This document shows positions 8,028 through 16,431 of a stretch of 35,889 nt of DNA, piece by piece. Within the stretch, counting starts at the first letter, position 1; each line of letters opens with the position of its first letter. This DNA is from an uncultured Porphyromonadaceae bacterium. Its GTDB lineage: Bacteria; Bacteroidota; Bacteroidia; Bacteroidales; Muribaculaceae. The notes below the pieces were generated by a model. It was not told the DNA's origin. It was given only the letters and a program-made list of their open reading frames with translations, and did no database searches. The stretch is from positions 1-35,889 of the forward strand of contig CAMNRO010000026.1 in NCBI GenBank assembly GCA_946553045.1, in the 5' to 3' direction. A program made the position numbers and the translations under genes.

Positions 8028-8595
8028 GAAAGCAATAGCTGTTTACTGCGCATCATCGGCCACTCTCGCGCCGGTATATCATAGCGCCGCGGCCGCCCTC
8101 GGCCGCGAGATTGTCGTCGCCGGGGCATCGCTCGAGTGCGGCGGCGGCCGAACCGGCCTTATGGGCGAAGTTTCCGACGCCGTGCTTGCTGCCGGCGGCA
8201 TCGCCACGGGCGTCATTCCAGAATTTATGGAGCGCCGCGGCTGGCACCATACCGGCATGAGCGAGCTGCGCGTGGTCGGCACCATGCACGAGCGCAAAGC
8301 CCTCATGATGGAGCTTGCAACGGGTGTAGTGGCCCTTCCCGGAGGCATAGGCACCTTCGAAGAGCTCCTTGAAGCCATCACATGGCGCCAGCTCGGCCTT
8401 TTCGGAGGCAACATAGCCATCTACAACGTCGACGGCTACTACGACCCCCTCATCTCCATGCTCGAGACCGCCATAGAGCGCGGCTTCATGCGCCCCGACC
8501 ACCGCGACCTCTACCGCGTGGTCACCACCGCCCGCGAAGCCGTCGAATATGCCCTCGCCGCCCCCTCCGCCACCGACTTCTCACCCAAGTTCTAA
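8026..8595 (+). CDS. LOG-family protein (TIGR00730, nucleoside monophosphate phosphoribohydrolase)
   Basis: The 189-aa product has the LOG signature PGGIGTFEE (residues 105-113, catalytic Glu113) and an upstream MHERKAL segment with the conserved Arg. Family members remove ribose 5-phosphate from AMP or cytokinin nucleotides; in bacteria a general nucleotide-hydrolase or stress role is more likely than hormone synthesis. It is cytoplasmic with a Rossmann-like fold. No ATG fits, and the TTG at 8026 gives the expected start MKAIAVYCASS. The start codon lies inside the AATTCATAATT spacer motif, so the 5' end seems to have been reshaped by that spacer. Function is certain only at family level. 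Confidence 0.85.
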   Translation: MKAIAVYCASSATLAPVYHSAAAALGREIVVAGASLECGGGRTGLMGEVSDAVLAAGGIATGVIPEFMERRGWHHTGMSELRVVGTMHERKALMMELATGVVALPGGIGTFEELLEAITWRQLGLFGGNIAIYNVDGYYDPLISMLETAIERGFMRPDHRDLYRVVTTAREAVEYALAAPSATDFSPKF

Positions 8596-8603
8596 GATTA
8601 ATA

Positions 8604-9031
8604 GGTTAGTGATTATTGGTTAGTAGTTAGTGATGTTATGATGTTTTCATTTGAAAAACTCAATGCATATTCTGAAGCAAGGCTACTCGTAGCCAAGGTT
8701 TATGGCGTGTTGGCTGTATTTCCTAAAAATGAGCAATTTGCATTGACTGCGCAAATACAAAGGAGTATAGTGGCCGTTCCTTCAAACATAGCTGAGGGTA
8801 GCGGACGTCATTTCCTGAAAGAAAAAATACATTTTCTGGATATTGCTTATGGTTCTTTGATGGAAGCGTATTGTCAGTTGCAGATTGCGTTGGATTTGAA
8901 TTATATAGATATTGATACATTCGAAGATTTAAAAACTGGATTTTACTCGACGGCTCGACTGATTTCGGGCCTCAGTAGAAAATTCCAGAATGATCTAAAA
9001 TCCACTAACCCCTAACCACTAATCACTAACC
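8604..9031. mobile_element. Candidate small cassette: four-helix-bundle gene between 29-bp inverted repeats
   Basis: The left arm 8604-8632 (GGTTAGTGATTA, T, TGGTTAG, TA, GTTAGTG) and the reverse complement of the right arm 9003-9031 agree at 26 of 29 positions. Between them lies one AT-rich ORF (8638-9015) and little else. The layout recalls 23S rRNA intervening sequences, in which an ORF of this protein family sits between complementary ends. No transposase or target duplication is seen. The CTAACC motif also occurs in other spacers nearby, so the arms may be coincidental products of spacer growth. Confidence 0.4.
8638..9015 (+). CDS. Four-helix-bundle protein (23S rRNA intervening-sequence protein family, TIGR02436-like)
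   Basis: The 125-aa sequence matches the family pattern: FEKLNAYSEARLLVAKVY at the N-terminus, FALTAQIQRSIVAVPSNIAEG in the middle and FLDIAYGSLMEAYCQL afterwards, consistent with four amphipathic helices. Relatives are encoded inside 23S rRNA intervening sequences, and the Avd protein of diversity-generating retroelements shares the fold. Neither an rRNA gene nor a reverse transcriptase is nearby. The biochemical role of free-standing copies is unknown. The gene is much more AT-rich than its neighbours, which suggests transfer. ATG codons at 8638 and 8641 are both possible starts. Confidence 0.85.
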   Translation: MMFSFEKLNAYSEARLLVAKVYGVLAVFPKNEQFALTAQIQRSIVAVPSNIAEGSGRHFLKEKIHFLDIAYGSLMEAYCQLQIALDLNYIDIDTFEDLKTGFYSTARLISGLSRKFQNDLKSTNP

Positions 9032-9083
9032 CCTCCAAAGGATTTAAAATCCACTAACCCCTAACCCCTAACCACTAACCCCC
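9003..9083 (+). repeat. Iterated CTAACC spacer
   Basis: Degenerate CACTAACC and CCCTAACC units run from just inside the right inverted arm to 6 nt before the DUF4271 start. The block ATCCACTAACCCCTAACC appears twice, from 9000 and from 9049. Confidence 0.7.
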
Positions 9084-9088
9084 AAAAA

Positions 9089-10015
9089 ATGCCTCTTGCC
9101 GATAGCCTGCATGTGCGCACGCCGCATCAGTGGATAGACCCGCGGCTACCTTATCCTCCCGAATACGTCGAGGGGTCGGGGCCGCATATCGCCACCTCAA
9201 TGGTCGATTCCATCGCCGCCGACACCGTGGCGCCCCATATCCTTACCGCCGAGCAGGCCGAGCGGCTTGCCGAAGAACAGTGGGCCGACAGCGTTGTCGC
9301 CGCCCGAGAGTATGCCGAGGCGCACTCCGGCCATGCCGAAGGCCTCGCGCCGGCGGCGCTGCCCTCGTCGTTCGGCCAGATAGACCCCCTCGGCGCGCTT
9401 GTGATGGCTACGCTGGCCGTCGCCGGGCTCGGCTCGGCAGGCATACGGCGTGCGCTGCGTTCCTACCGTCCGGCCCTGTGGAGCGTCCGGCGCCGTCAGA
9501 ATGCCTTCGACGACGCTCACAAGGCTCCCCTGCGCGCCTCGCTCATTCTGATATTGATAACGGTAGTCTTCGGCGGCCTCGCCCTCTACTGCGCCACGCC
9601 CTGGAGTGCCGCCCCGACCTTCGCCGGCGCGCTCTGCGCAATCGGGGTGGCCGCGGCTTACTACGTCTTCCAGCTGTGCGCCTACGCCACCATCGGATAT
9701 GCCTTCGCCACACCGTCGGGCCGCACGATGTGGCTTGCCGGCTTCACCGCAACGCAGGCCTACACCGGCCTGACGCTGGTGGTGCCGGTGCTGCTGATGC
9801 TCTTCATGCCCCAGTGGCGCGAGCCGCTTCTGTGGCTGTGCGGAGCGCTCTTTCTGGCGGGCAAAATAGTATTTATCGGAAAGGGGTTTAGAATTTTTTA
9901 CCACAAAATCCGGTCTTTGCTTTATTTTATTTTGTACCTTTGCGCCTTAGAAATTATTCCTGTACTGGCGTTGTACGCGGTTCTAAGCTATTTTGAGACG
10001 CTTATTGCCGCGTGA
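9089..10015 (+). CDS. DUF4271 family membrane protein
   Basis: The 308-aa protein has a roughly 110-residue soluble, Ala/Glu-rich N-terminal part and then several hydrophobic helices: around residues 108-120, 155-172, 178-205, 215-240, 245-262 and 280-305. DUF4271 is a Bacteroidetes family with no established function and usually sits directly before hemD, as here (24 nt gap). The DUF4271 assignment rests on the membrane region, the length and this conserved neighbourhood. A -7-like box inside its 3' end (9935-9942) may drive the downstream genes separately. No signal peptide is evident. The start follows directly on the CTAACC spacer. Confidence 0.75.
   Translation: MPLADSLHVRTPHQWIDPRLPYPPEYVEGSGPHIATSMVDSIAADTVAPHILTAEQAERLAEEQWADSVVAAREYAEAHSGHAEGLAPAALPSSFGQIDPLGALVMATLAVAGLGSAGIRRALRSYRPALWSVRRRQNAFDDAHKAPLRASLILILITVVFGGLALYCATPWSAAPTFAGALCAIGVAAAYYVFQLCAYATIGYAFATPSGRTMWLAGFTATQAYTGLTLVVPVLLMLFMPQWREPLLWLCGALFLAGKIVFIGKGFRIFYHKIRSLLYFILYLCALEIIPVLALYAVLSYFETLIAA
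9935..9942 (+). promoter_or_regulatory. Possible internal -7 box for hemD-rnpA-yidD-tatD
   Basis: TACCTTTG fits TAnnTTTG. A TTTG lies at 9916-9919, but the spacing of 15 nt is shorter than usual. It sits inside the DUF4271 coding region about 100 nt before hemD. Confidence 0.35.
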
Positions 10016-10039
10016 AAATGAATTAAAACCCCTGACAAA

Positions 10040-10804
10040 GTGAAGGTTAATAAAATCCTGGTATCCCAGCCCAAACCGGCTTCCGATAAATCGCCCTATT
10101 TCGAGATTGCGCAGAAATATGGCGTCGAGATTGTATTCCGTCCTTTCATAAAGGTAGAAGGACTCAGCGCAAAGGAGTTCCGCGCCCAGAAAGTAAATAT
10201 AGCCGAGTTCACAGCTGTAATATTCACGGCCAAGACTGCCGTCGACAATTTCTTCCGTCTCTGCGAGGAGATGCGAATCACCATTCCTGTAACTATGAAG
10301 TATTTCTGTACCTCCGAGACGGTGGCAAACTATCTGCAGAAATACATTGTCTATCGCAAACGCAAGATTTTCGCTTCCAAGACCGGCAAGCTCGCCGATC
10401 TGGTGCCTTCCATGGTGAAGCACAAGACCGAGAAATTCCTCTTCGCCGTCAGCGACGTCAACAACGGCGCCGACAGCACCCTTCTTGCCGAAAACAAGCT
10501 TAACTGCACACCCGCGGTGATGTATCGCACCGTGAGCAACGATTTCACCCCCGAGGAGTCTTTCGACTACGACATGCTCATATTCTTCAGCCCTCAGGGT
10601 ATCGACTCGCTGCTCAAGAACTTCCCCAATCTCGAGCAGGGCAATCTCCAGATTGCAGCATTCGGCGCGGCCACTGCGAAGTCGGTGAAAGACGCCGGTC
10701 TCCGTCTCGACCTCGAGGCCCCCTCGCCCGAGGCTCCGTCGATGACCGCCGCTCTCGACCTCTATCTTTCCCGCCACAACGGCGAGGCTGCGGCAAACGC
10801 CTGA
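10040..10804 (+). CDS. hemD: Uroporphyrinogen-III synthase
   Basis: The 254-aa protein begins KVNKILVSQPKPASDKSPYF and continues with FRPFIKVEG, the pattern of Bacteroidetes HemD. Later IFFSPQGIDSLL and IAAFGAATAKSVKDAGL correspond to the second half of the two-lobed fold. HemD cyclises hydroxymethylbilane to uroporphyrinogen III in tetrapyrrole synthesis. No other heme genes are nearby, as is usual when this gene travels with DUF4271 and rnpA. The start is GTG at 10040, chosen because it gives the conserved N-terminus. HemD is weakly conserved, so part of the confidence comes from context. rnpA follows after 4 nt. Confidence 0.85.
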   Translation: MKVNKILVSQPKPASDKSPYFEIAQKYGVEIVFRPFIKVEGLSAKEFRAQKVNIAEFTAVIFTAKTAVDNFFRLCEEMRITIPVTMKYFCTSETVANYLQKYIVYRKRKIFASKTGKLADLVPSMVKHKTEKFLFAVSDVNNGADSTLLAENKLNCTPAVMYRTVSNDFTPEESFDYDMLIFFSPQGIDSLLKNFPNLEQGNLQIAAFGAATAKSVKDAGLRLDLEAPSPEAPSMTAALDLYLSRHNGEAAANA

Positions 10805-10808
10805 TTAC

Positions 10809-11222
10809 ATGAAAAAATACGGCCTCGGTAAAAAGGAAAAACTTTGTTCCGTCCGTGCCATCGAAATTCTCTTCGGGCCCGGCGGCGCTGAGTTCAGCAC
10901 CCTGGCTTATCCCCTTCGCGCGGTAGCGCGTGCCGACGAGGTGCGCGCTTCCGACGCTCCTGTTGCATTCCTCATATCCATACCCAAGAAGCGTCTGCGC
11001 CATGCCGTAGACCGCGTAGCCATGCGCCGTCGTGTGCGCGAGGCCTACCGCCTCAACCACGGCCGCTATCAGCTTCCCGAAGGTCTGCGTGTAGACCTCG
11101 GCTTTGTCTATGTCGCCGACAAGCTCATGAGCTACAGCGCCGTAGAGCGCGCCATGAACCGCATTCTCGCCGCTCTCGCGGCCAAATACTCCTCCTCTGT
11201 CGATGCTGAAAATCGTCAATAA
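10809..11222 (+). CDS. rnpA: Ribonuclease P protein component
   Basis: The 137-aa basic protein carries the RnpA signature [18 protein letters not shown] (the RNR-like motif, here with Asp at its second position) preceded by [13 protein letters not shown]. It binds the RNase P RNA and helps cut 5' leaders from pre-tRNA. The N-terminal [18 protein letters not shown] replaces the usual RLKKRSEF start, as in other Bacteroidetes. Its last 20 nt overlap the start of yidD, the same pairing seen in most bacteria. The ATG is 4 nt after the hemD stop. Confidence 0.9.
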   Translation: MKKYGLGKKEKLCSVRAIEILFGPGGAEFSTLAYPLRAVARADEVRASDAPVAFLISIPKKRLRHAVDRVAMRRRVREAYRLNHGRYQLPEGLRVDLGFVYVADKLMSYSAVERAMNRILAALAAKYSSSVDAENRQ

Positions 11223-11436
11223 GGCGCTCGTGTGGCTGCTGACGCTGCCCATACTCTTCTATCGCGCCTGCATTTCGCCGCTCACCCCGCCGGCATGCCG
11301 CTTCACGCCCACGTGCAGCCAGTATGCCCTCGAAGCGCTTCGTAAACACGGCCCCTTCCGCGGCACGTGGCTCGCTGTGAAGCGTATAGCCCGCTGTCAC
11401 CCCTGGGGAGGAAGCGGTTACGACCCCGTGCCATGA
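11203..11436 (+). CDS. yidD: Membrane protein insertion efficiency factor YidD
   Basis: The 77-aa product has the complete YidD signature: [20 protein letters not shown], then [11 protein letters not shown] and a C-terminal [17 protein letters not shown] with the conserved cysteines. YidD associates with the inner membrane and assists YidC-dependent insertion. It overlaps rnpA by 20 nt upstream and tatD by 4 nt (ATGA) downstream, which implies coupled translation. yidC is not in this window. Confidence 0.95.
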   Translation: MLKIVNKALVWLLTLPILFYRACISPLTPPACRFTPTCSQYALEALRKHGPFRGTWLAVKRIARCHPWGGSGYDPVP

Positions 11437-11990
11437 CCCCCGACCTGCACCGTTTCGCCGATATACACACCCACGGTCGCACAGGCCCCTCCATGGTGTG
11501 CTCCATCGAGCCCGACGAGCCCCTCGCGGGCGACTACGGCTCGGCGTGGTACTCTGTCGGCATACACCCCTGGAACACTGCCGGCGATGTGCCCGATGAG
11601 CTGTTCGACCGCCTCGAGGCCATGGTCGCCGATGCTCGCGTGGTAGCCGTCGGCGAGGCCGGTCTCGACGCCCTGCGCGGCGGTCCGGCAGAGCACCAGG
11701 AGGCCATATTCATGCGTCAGGCCGCGATAGCCGAAAAAGTGGGAAAACCATTGGTGGTGCACTGTGTGCGCCGCTACGGCCGTCTTATGGAGCTCCACAG
11801 GGCCTTTGGCCCGCGTCAGCTCTGGATTGTGCACGGTTTCCGAGGCAAGCCCGAACTCGCGCGCCAGCTCGCGGCCGCAGGCATGGGCATATCGCTCGGA
11901 GAGGCGCGCCCCGATATCGAGGCCGTCGTTCCGCCCGGACTCATCTTTCGCGAGACGGACGAGTGGAAGGATAAAGGGAGTGAAAGGTGA
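11433..11990 (+). CDS. TatD-family metal-dependent hydrolase, short
   Basis: The 185-aa product shows TatD motifs: DIHTHG (metal-binding His pair), [16 protein letters not shown] (Glu ligand), PLVVHCVR and IVHGFRG, and ETD near the end (RETDEW). Family members are phosphodiesterases or DNases with a TIM-barrel fold. TatD proteins are usually longer and continue past ETD with a final helix. Here the protein stops after KDKGSER, encoded by the GGTGAAAGG-type spacer, so the C-terminus looks truncated. The ATG at 11433 overlaps the yidD stop (ATGA). An earlier in-frame start would lie wholly inside yidD. Confidence 0.8.
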   Translation: MTPDLHRFADIHTHGRTGPSMVCSIEPDEPLAGDYGSAWYSVGIHPWNTAGDVPDELFDRLEAMVADARVVAVGEAGLDALRGGPAEHQEAIFMRQAAIAEKVGKPLVVHCVRRYGRLMELHRAFGPRQLWIVHGFRGKPELARQLAAAGMGISLGEARPDIEAVVPPGLIFRETDEWKDKGSER

Positions 11991-12084
11991 AGGGTGAAGG
12001 AGGTGAAAGGGAGTGACGGAGGGTGAAGTAAAGGCAAATTATTAAGCGTAGATACCAATCCCTTCACCTTTCACCCCTTTCACC
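11972..12084. repeat. Iterated GGTGAAAGG spacer with long inverted arms
   Basis: Short GGTGAAGG/GGTGAAAGG units begin in the last tatD codons. TGAAAGGTGAAGGG (11981-11994) is perfectly complementary to CCCTTCACCTTTCA (12060-12073), and GGTGAAAGGG (12003-12012) to CCCTTTCACC (12075-12084). The transcript could form a large hairpin between tatD and the Rel gene. Confidence 0.65.
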
Positions 12085-12107
12085 ATAACCGAACGAATGT
12101 TAAAAAA

Positions 12108-12138
12108 TTGCGGGGCTCGATGCTTTTTGCTATTTTTG
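12108..12138 (+). promoter_or_regulatory. Promoter of the Rel/PgpH/PorW operon
   Basis: TTG at 12108-12110, a 20-nt spacer and TATTTTTG at 12131-12138 match the Bacteroidetes consensus. The predicted start is about 20 nt before the ATG at 12162. Confidence 0.65.
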
Positions 12139-12161
12139 TATTTAATTGGCTTGTAAGCAAC

Positions 12162-14408
12162 ATGACTGGAAAAGCGATATACAGCCCCGAAGAAGACGAC
12201 CGCATGATCGAAGCGGCCTTCCGCGACCTTATGGATTGTTACCTCCGCAGCAATCACCGCAAAAAAGTGGAGATTATCGAGCGTGCCTATAAGTTCGCCA
12301 AGGAAGCCCACAAGGGCATTCGCAGGCGCAGCGGCGAGCCGTATATCATGCACCCGATAGCTGTTGCCCGCATTGTGCTGCAGGAGATAGGCCTCGGCTC
12401 CACGTCGATATGCGCGGCCCTGCTGCACGATGTTGTAGAAGACACCGAGTACAGTGTCGAGGACATCGAGCAGAACTTCGGCCCCAAGATAGCCCAGCTC
12501 GTCGAGGGCCTGACAAAGATTTCGGGCGGCATTTTCGGCGACCGCGCATCGGTGCAGGCCGAGAATTTCCGCAAGCTCCTGCTCACCATGAGCGAAGATA
12601 TACGCGTGGTGCTCATCAAGATGGCCGACCGTCTGCACAATATGCGCACCCTCGGCTCCATGGCGCCCAACAAGCGCTATAAAATCGCCGGCGAGACACT
12701 CTACATCTACGCCCCGCTCGCTCACCGCCTCGGCCTTTTCGCTATAAAGACCGAACTCGAAGACCTCAGCTTCAAGCACGAGCACCCCGACATCTACGCC
12801 GATATTCAGAAAAAAATAGAGGCGACCCGCCCGCACCGCACAGCCGTCTACACCGATTTTTCGCTTCCTATACAGGCCAAACTCGACGAACTCGGCATAA
12901 AATACGAGGCCAAGGCACGCCTCAAATCAATATATTCCATCTACAACAAGATGGAAAACAAGCATTTGCCCTTCGAGGAGGTCTACGACCTCTATGCAAT
13001 GCGAATAGTATTCGATTGCGACGACCAGAGCAAGGAGAAAAACATGTGCTGGAGCATATACTCGGCCATCACAGACCTCTACCAGCTCCACCCCAACCGC
13101 ACCCGCGACTGGGTGGTGACGCCGAAGGCAAACGGCTATCAGGCACTCCATCTCACCGTGATGGGCCCCGACGGCAACTGGATTGAGGTGCAGATACGCA
13201 GTCGCCGAATGGACGAGATAGCCGAAAAAGGCTTTGCCGCACACTGGAAGTACAAAATAGGCGAAGGCGATGAGGAATCGGAGTTAAATGCCTGGCTCAA
13301 AACCATCAAGGACATACTCGACAATCCCGAGCCGAGCGCTATCGACTTTCTGAGCACGCTCAAGCTCAATCTGTTCTCGTCGGAAATCGTGGTGTTCACA
13401 CCGGCCGGAGAGCCCGTGACGCTGCCTGCCGGAGCCACCGTACTCGACCTTGCCTTTGCCCTCCACACCGAAATCGGAATGCACTGCATTGCCGCTAAAG
13501 TCAACCACAAGCTCGTGCCGCTGCAGCATGAGCTCCACAGCGGCGACCAGGCCGAGGTGCTCACCTCCAAGACCCAGACTCCTCAGCCCGAGTGGGAAGG
13601 ATTCATGGTGACGGCCAAGGGCCGCACGCGTCTTCGCCAGGCTCTGCGGCGCTCCGTGCAGCCCCAGATAAGCCGAGGCAACGAAATGCTCACATCGTGG
13701 CTCGCCGAACACGATATACCCGATACAAACATGGTGATGACCAAGCTTCAGGGTATATTCCATATCGGCAACCGCGACGAACTGTGCCGGCAGCTTGCCG
13801 CCCAGGAGATAATGCTCGGCGAATTCCTCGTGAAGCCCCTCCGCAAGGCGGCCGCGCAGCCGCGTCAGACTCCGGGCCTCTTTTCCAAGCTTCTCAGCTT
13901 CGGCAAAAAGACAGAGACCGCACCCGAAGAGCCTGCAGCCGCCTTACAGCCCGTCAACCCCAAGCAGATATACCGCCTCTCGACCAGCGGCGCCAATCCC
14001 AACTTCAAGCTCGCGCCATGCTGCAGCCCCATTCCCGGCGACGACGTGATGGGCTATATCGACGACGACGGTCTCGTCGAAATCCATTCGATAGACTGCC
14101 CCCGCGCCCAGGTGCTCAAGGCCGGATTCGGCTCGCGCATAGTGGCGACAGAGTGGGATAAGGTCGACGACCGTTTCTCGGCCCACGTACACATCGAGGG
14201 CATAGACCGCCATGGAATCCTCCAGGAACTGACATATCTCATTTCTCAGACTCTCGGCATAGACCTGCGCAAGCTCGACATCGAGGCCAGCGGCGAGGTG
14301 TTCTCTTGCGACCTTTGGGTGCGTGTGCGCGATGTCGAGGTCGTAGAGCGCCTGTGCACAAGCGTCAAGAGCGTGCAGGGAGTGCGCTCGGCCACAAGAA
14401 TCCATTGA
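12162..14408 (+). CDS. rel: Bifunctional (p)ppGpp synthetase/hydrolase (RelA/SpoT homolog)
   Basis: The 748-aa protein has the full long-RSH layout. The HD hydrolase domain lies in about residues 45-200 (HDVVEDT with His89-Asp90, later MADRLHNMRT). The synthetase domain is at about 235-370 (YDLYAMRIVFD and NGYQALHLTV), followed by FAAHWKYK. The TGS domain is at about 405-465 (VVFTPAGEPVTLPAG) and a C-terminal ACT domain at about 670-748 (RHGILQELTYLISQ). Both catalytic sites look intact, so it should make and degrade (p)ppGpp during the stringent response. I chose the ATG at 12162, since an earlier in-frame ATG at 12108 lies within the promoter. A PgpH-like gene follows after 7 nt. Confidence 0.95.
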   Translation: MTGKAIYSPEEDDRMIEAAFRDLMDCYLRSNHRKKVEIIERAYKFAKEAHKGIRRRSGEPYIMHPIAVARIVLQEIGLGSTSICAALLHDVVEDTEYSVEDIEQNFGPKIAQLVEGLTKISGGIFGDRASVQAENFRKLLLTMSEDIRVVLIKMADRLHNMRTLGSMAPNKRYKIAGETLYIYAPLAHRLGLFAIKTELEDLSFKHEHPDIYADIQKKIEATRPHRTAVYTDFSLPIQAKLDELGIKYEAKARLKSIYSIYNKMENKHLPFEEVYDLYAMRIVFDCDDQSKEKNMCWSIYSAITDLYQLHPNRTRDWVVTPKANGYQALHLTVMGPDGNWIEVQIRSRRMDEIAEKGFAAHWKYKIGEGDEESELNAWLKTIKDILDNPEPSAIDFLSTLKLNLFSSEIVVFTPAGEPVTLPAGATVLDLAFALHTEIGMHCIAAKVNHKLVPLQHELHSGDQAEVLTSKTQTPQPEWEGFMVTAKGRTRLRQALRRSVQPQISRGNEMLTSWLAEHDIPDTNMVMTKLQGIFHIGNRDELCRQLAAQEIMLGEFLVKPLRKAAAQPRQTPGLFSKLLSFGKKTETAPEEPAAALQPVNPKQIYRLSTSGANPNFKLAPCCSPIPGDDVMGYIDDDGLVEIHSIDCPRAQVLKAGFGSRIVATEWDKVDDRFSAHVHIEGIDRHGILQELTYLISQTLGIDLRKLDIEASGEVFSCDLWVRVRDVEVVERLCTSVKSVQGVRSATRIH

Positions 14409-14415
14409 TACGACT

Positions 14416-16431
14416 ATGAAAAAGACAACGCTCAAGCATATACTAATAGCGCTGGCAGCCACCATAGTGATAGTGTATTTCTATCCCCACCCCGAGTCCA
14501 ACCGGTTCAACTATGAGGAGGGGCGCCCCTGGAACTACGCCAAGCTCATAGCGCCGTTCGACATTCCCGTGCACCCCGACTCGGCGACAATCGAGGCCGC
14601 CCGCGATACCCTCGACAAGCATTTCGTGCCTATCTACGAGCTTAACCAGCTGATGATAGACACAATCGTCGACAGGCTCCCGGCCGCTCCCGGCTCAAAC
14701 ATGAAAACACGCCTTGGCGCCGAACTGCGCAAGATATATGCGTCGGGTGTGGTAGACATGAGCACCAAGGACGAGATAGATGCAGGCCGTCTGCCCCATG
14801 TGAGGCTTCTTGAAAAGAATATCCTGTCGGAGATGAGCACTGCGGGCTTCAATTCGCCCCGCGATGTGTATATCTACCTCGATTCCGTCATCACCGACCC
14901 CGAGCTGCACAGCTATTTCACCCGTGCGAACCTCCAGAACCTGCTTCGCCCCAACTATACCCGCAACGACGAGGAAAGCCGTCGCCACTACGAATACGAC
15001 TATCTCACCCTCACGGCCGACCGCGGCATAATACTGCAGGGCCAGACTATCATCGACAAGGGCGCCGTAATAACCAGCCAGGACTTCACAAACCTGCAGA
15101 CATACGAAACCATGATGTCGCAGCTTAGCAGCCATGAAAACCAGAGCAAATACCTTATGCTTCTGGGTCAGTTCCTCTATGTGGCCGTGCTGATGAGCCT
15201 TCTCATGGTATATTTCTATTTCTTCAGCCCCGAGGTCTACGGCAACATACGCGCCATGTCGTTCATGCTTATCCTCGTGACGCTCTTCTTCCTGCTCTCG
15301 ATAGGACTCAACTATTTCATTGCACAGGGCATATATATCACTCCGATGATGATAGTGCCGATACTTGTGCTGGTGTTCTTCGACGGACGCACGGCTATCT
15401 TCGTGTCATATGTCCTGACGCTCATCTGCGCCGGTGTCACGGCCTTTGCCCTCGAATTCATCTTCCTGCAGTTCTGCGCCTCTACAGTGACCGTCTACAG
15501 CCTGCGCGAGCTCAGCCGCCGCTCGCAGCTGCTGCGCACCTCGGGCGTGGTCGCCATAGCCTACGTGGTGGCCTATGTGGCCCTCGAACTGCTCATGAAC
15601 GGCTCTATGGAGGCTTTCACATGGCGTATGGTCATATTCCTCGCCGTCAACTCGGCCCTTACATCGATGGCATACGTGCTCATGTTCGCCGCCGAGCGCC
15701 TTTTCGGCTTCATATCGGTAGTTACCCTTATAGAACTTGCCGATATCAACAACCCGCTCCTTCTGCGCCTCTCGAATGAATGCCCCGGCACTTTCAACCA
15801 CTCCATAGCCGTGAGCAACCTCGCCTCCGACGCCGCACAGCGCATCGGAGCCAACGTGCAGCTCGTCCGTGCCGGCGCTCTCTACCACGACATAGGCAAG
15901 CTCGCCAATCCGGCGTTCTTCACCGAAAACCAGCACGGCGTGAACCCCCACGACGCCCTGCCTTGCGAGCGCAGTGCCTCGATTGTGGTGAACCATGTGG
16001 CCGACGGCCTCAAACTTGCCGACAAGGCCGGCCTGCCGCAGGTTATCAAGGCCTTTATCCGCGAGCACCACGGCGCCGGCATGGCGAAATACTTCTATAT
16101 CACATGCTGCCGCGAGCATCCGGGCGAGGAAATCGACAAGACGCCATTCTCCTATCCCGGACCTAACCCGCAGACCTGCGAGACCTCGGTGATGATGATG
16201 GCCGACTCGGTCGAAGCCGCCAGCCGCTCGCTCAAGGAGCATACGCGCGAGGCCATAACCGACCTCGTCAACAAGATTGTTGACAGCCAGATTGCCGACG
16301 GTCTCCACAACGAGTCCACTCTGTCGTTCCGCGATGTCGCCATGGTCAAGGAAGCGTTTATCAAGCGCCTGATGACCATCTATCATTCGCGCATAGCCTA
16401 TCCGCCATCGCCCAAGGAGAATCCTGCATGA
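14416..16431 (+). CDS. pgpH: 7TM-HD family phosphohydrolase (PgpH/YqfF-like)
   Basis: The 671-aa protein has one N-terminal membrane helix (about residues 8-22) and an extracytoplasmic 7TMR-HDED-type region. A block of membrane helices (about 240-425) follows, and then a cytoplasmic HD domain whose motif YHDIGKLANP includes His491-Asp492. Family members such as Listeria PgpH hydrolyse cyclic di-AMP, and their activity is reported to be inhibited by (p)ppGpp. The position 7 nt behind a (p)ppGpp synthetase is therefore suggestive. The stop overlaps the next start (ATGA). c-di-AMP as substrate is inferred from family membership. Confidence 0.85.
   Translation: MKKTTLKHILIALAATIVIVYFYPHPESNRFNYEEGRPWNYAKLIAPFDIPVHPDSATIEAARDTLDKHFVPIYELNQLMIDTIVDRLPAAPGSNMKTRLGAELRKIYASGVVDMSTKDEIDAGRLPHVRLLEKNILSEMSTAGFNSPRDVYIYLDSVITDPELHSYFTRANLQNLLRPNYTRNDEESRRHYEYDYLTLTADRGIILQGQTIIDKGAVITSQDFTNLQTYETMMSQLSSHENQSKYLMLLGQFLYVAVLMSLLMVYFYFFSPEVYGNIRAMSFMLILVTLFFLLSIGLNYFIAQGIYITPMMIVPILVLVFFDGRTAIFVSYVLTLICAGVTAFALEFIFLQFCASTVTVYSLRELSRRSQLLRTSGVVAIAYVVAYVALELLMNGSMEAFTWRMVIFLAVNSALTSMAYVLMFAAERLFGFISVVTLIELADINNPLLLRLSNECPGTFNHSIAVSNLASDAAQRIGANVQLVRAGALYHDIGKLANPAFFTENQHGVNPHDALPCERSASIVVNHVADGLKLADKAGLPQVIKAFIREHHGAGMAKYFYITCCREHPGEEIDKTPFSYPGPNPQTCETSVMMMADSVEAASRSLKEHTREAITDLVNKIVDSQIADGLHNESTLSFRDVAMVKEAFIKRLMTIYHSRIAYPPSPKENPA

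Noticed and set aside
8638-9015. Avd component of a diversity-generating retroelement
   Set aside because: There is no reverse transcriptase, template repeat or variable repeat in the window.
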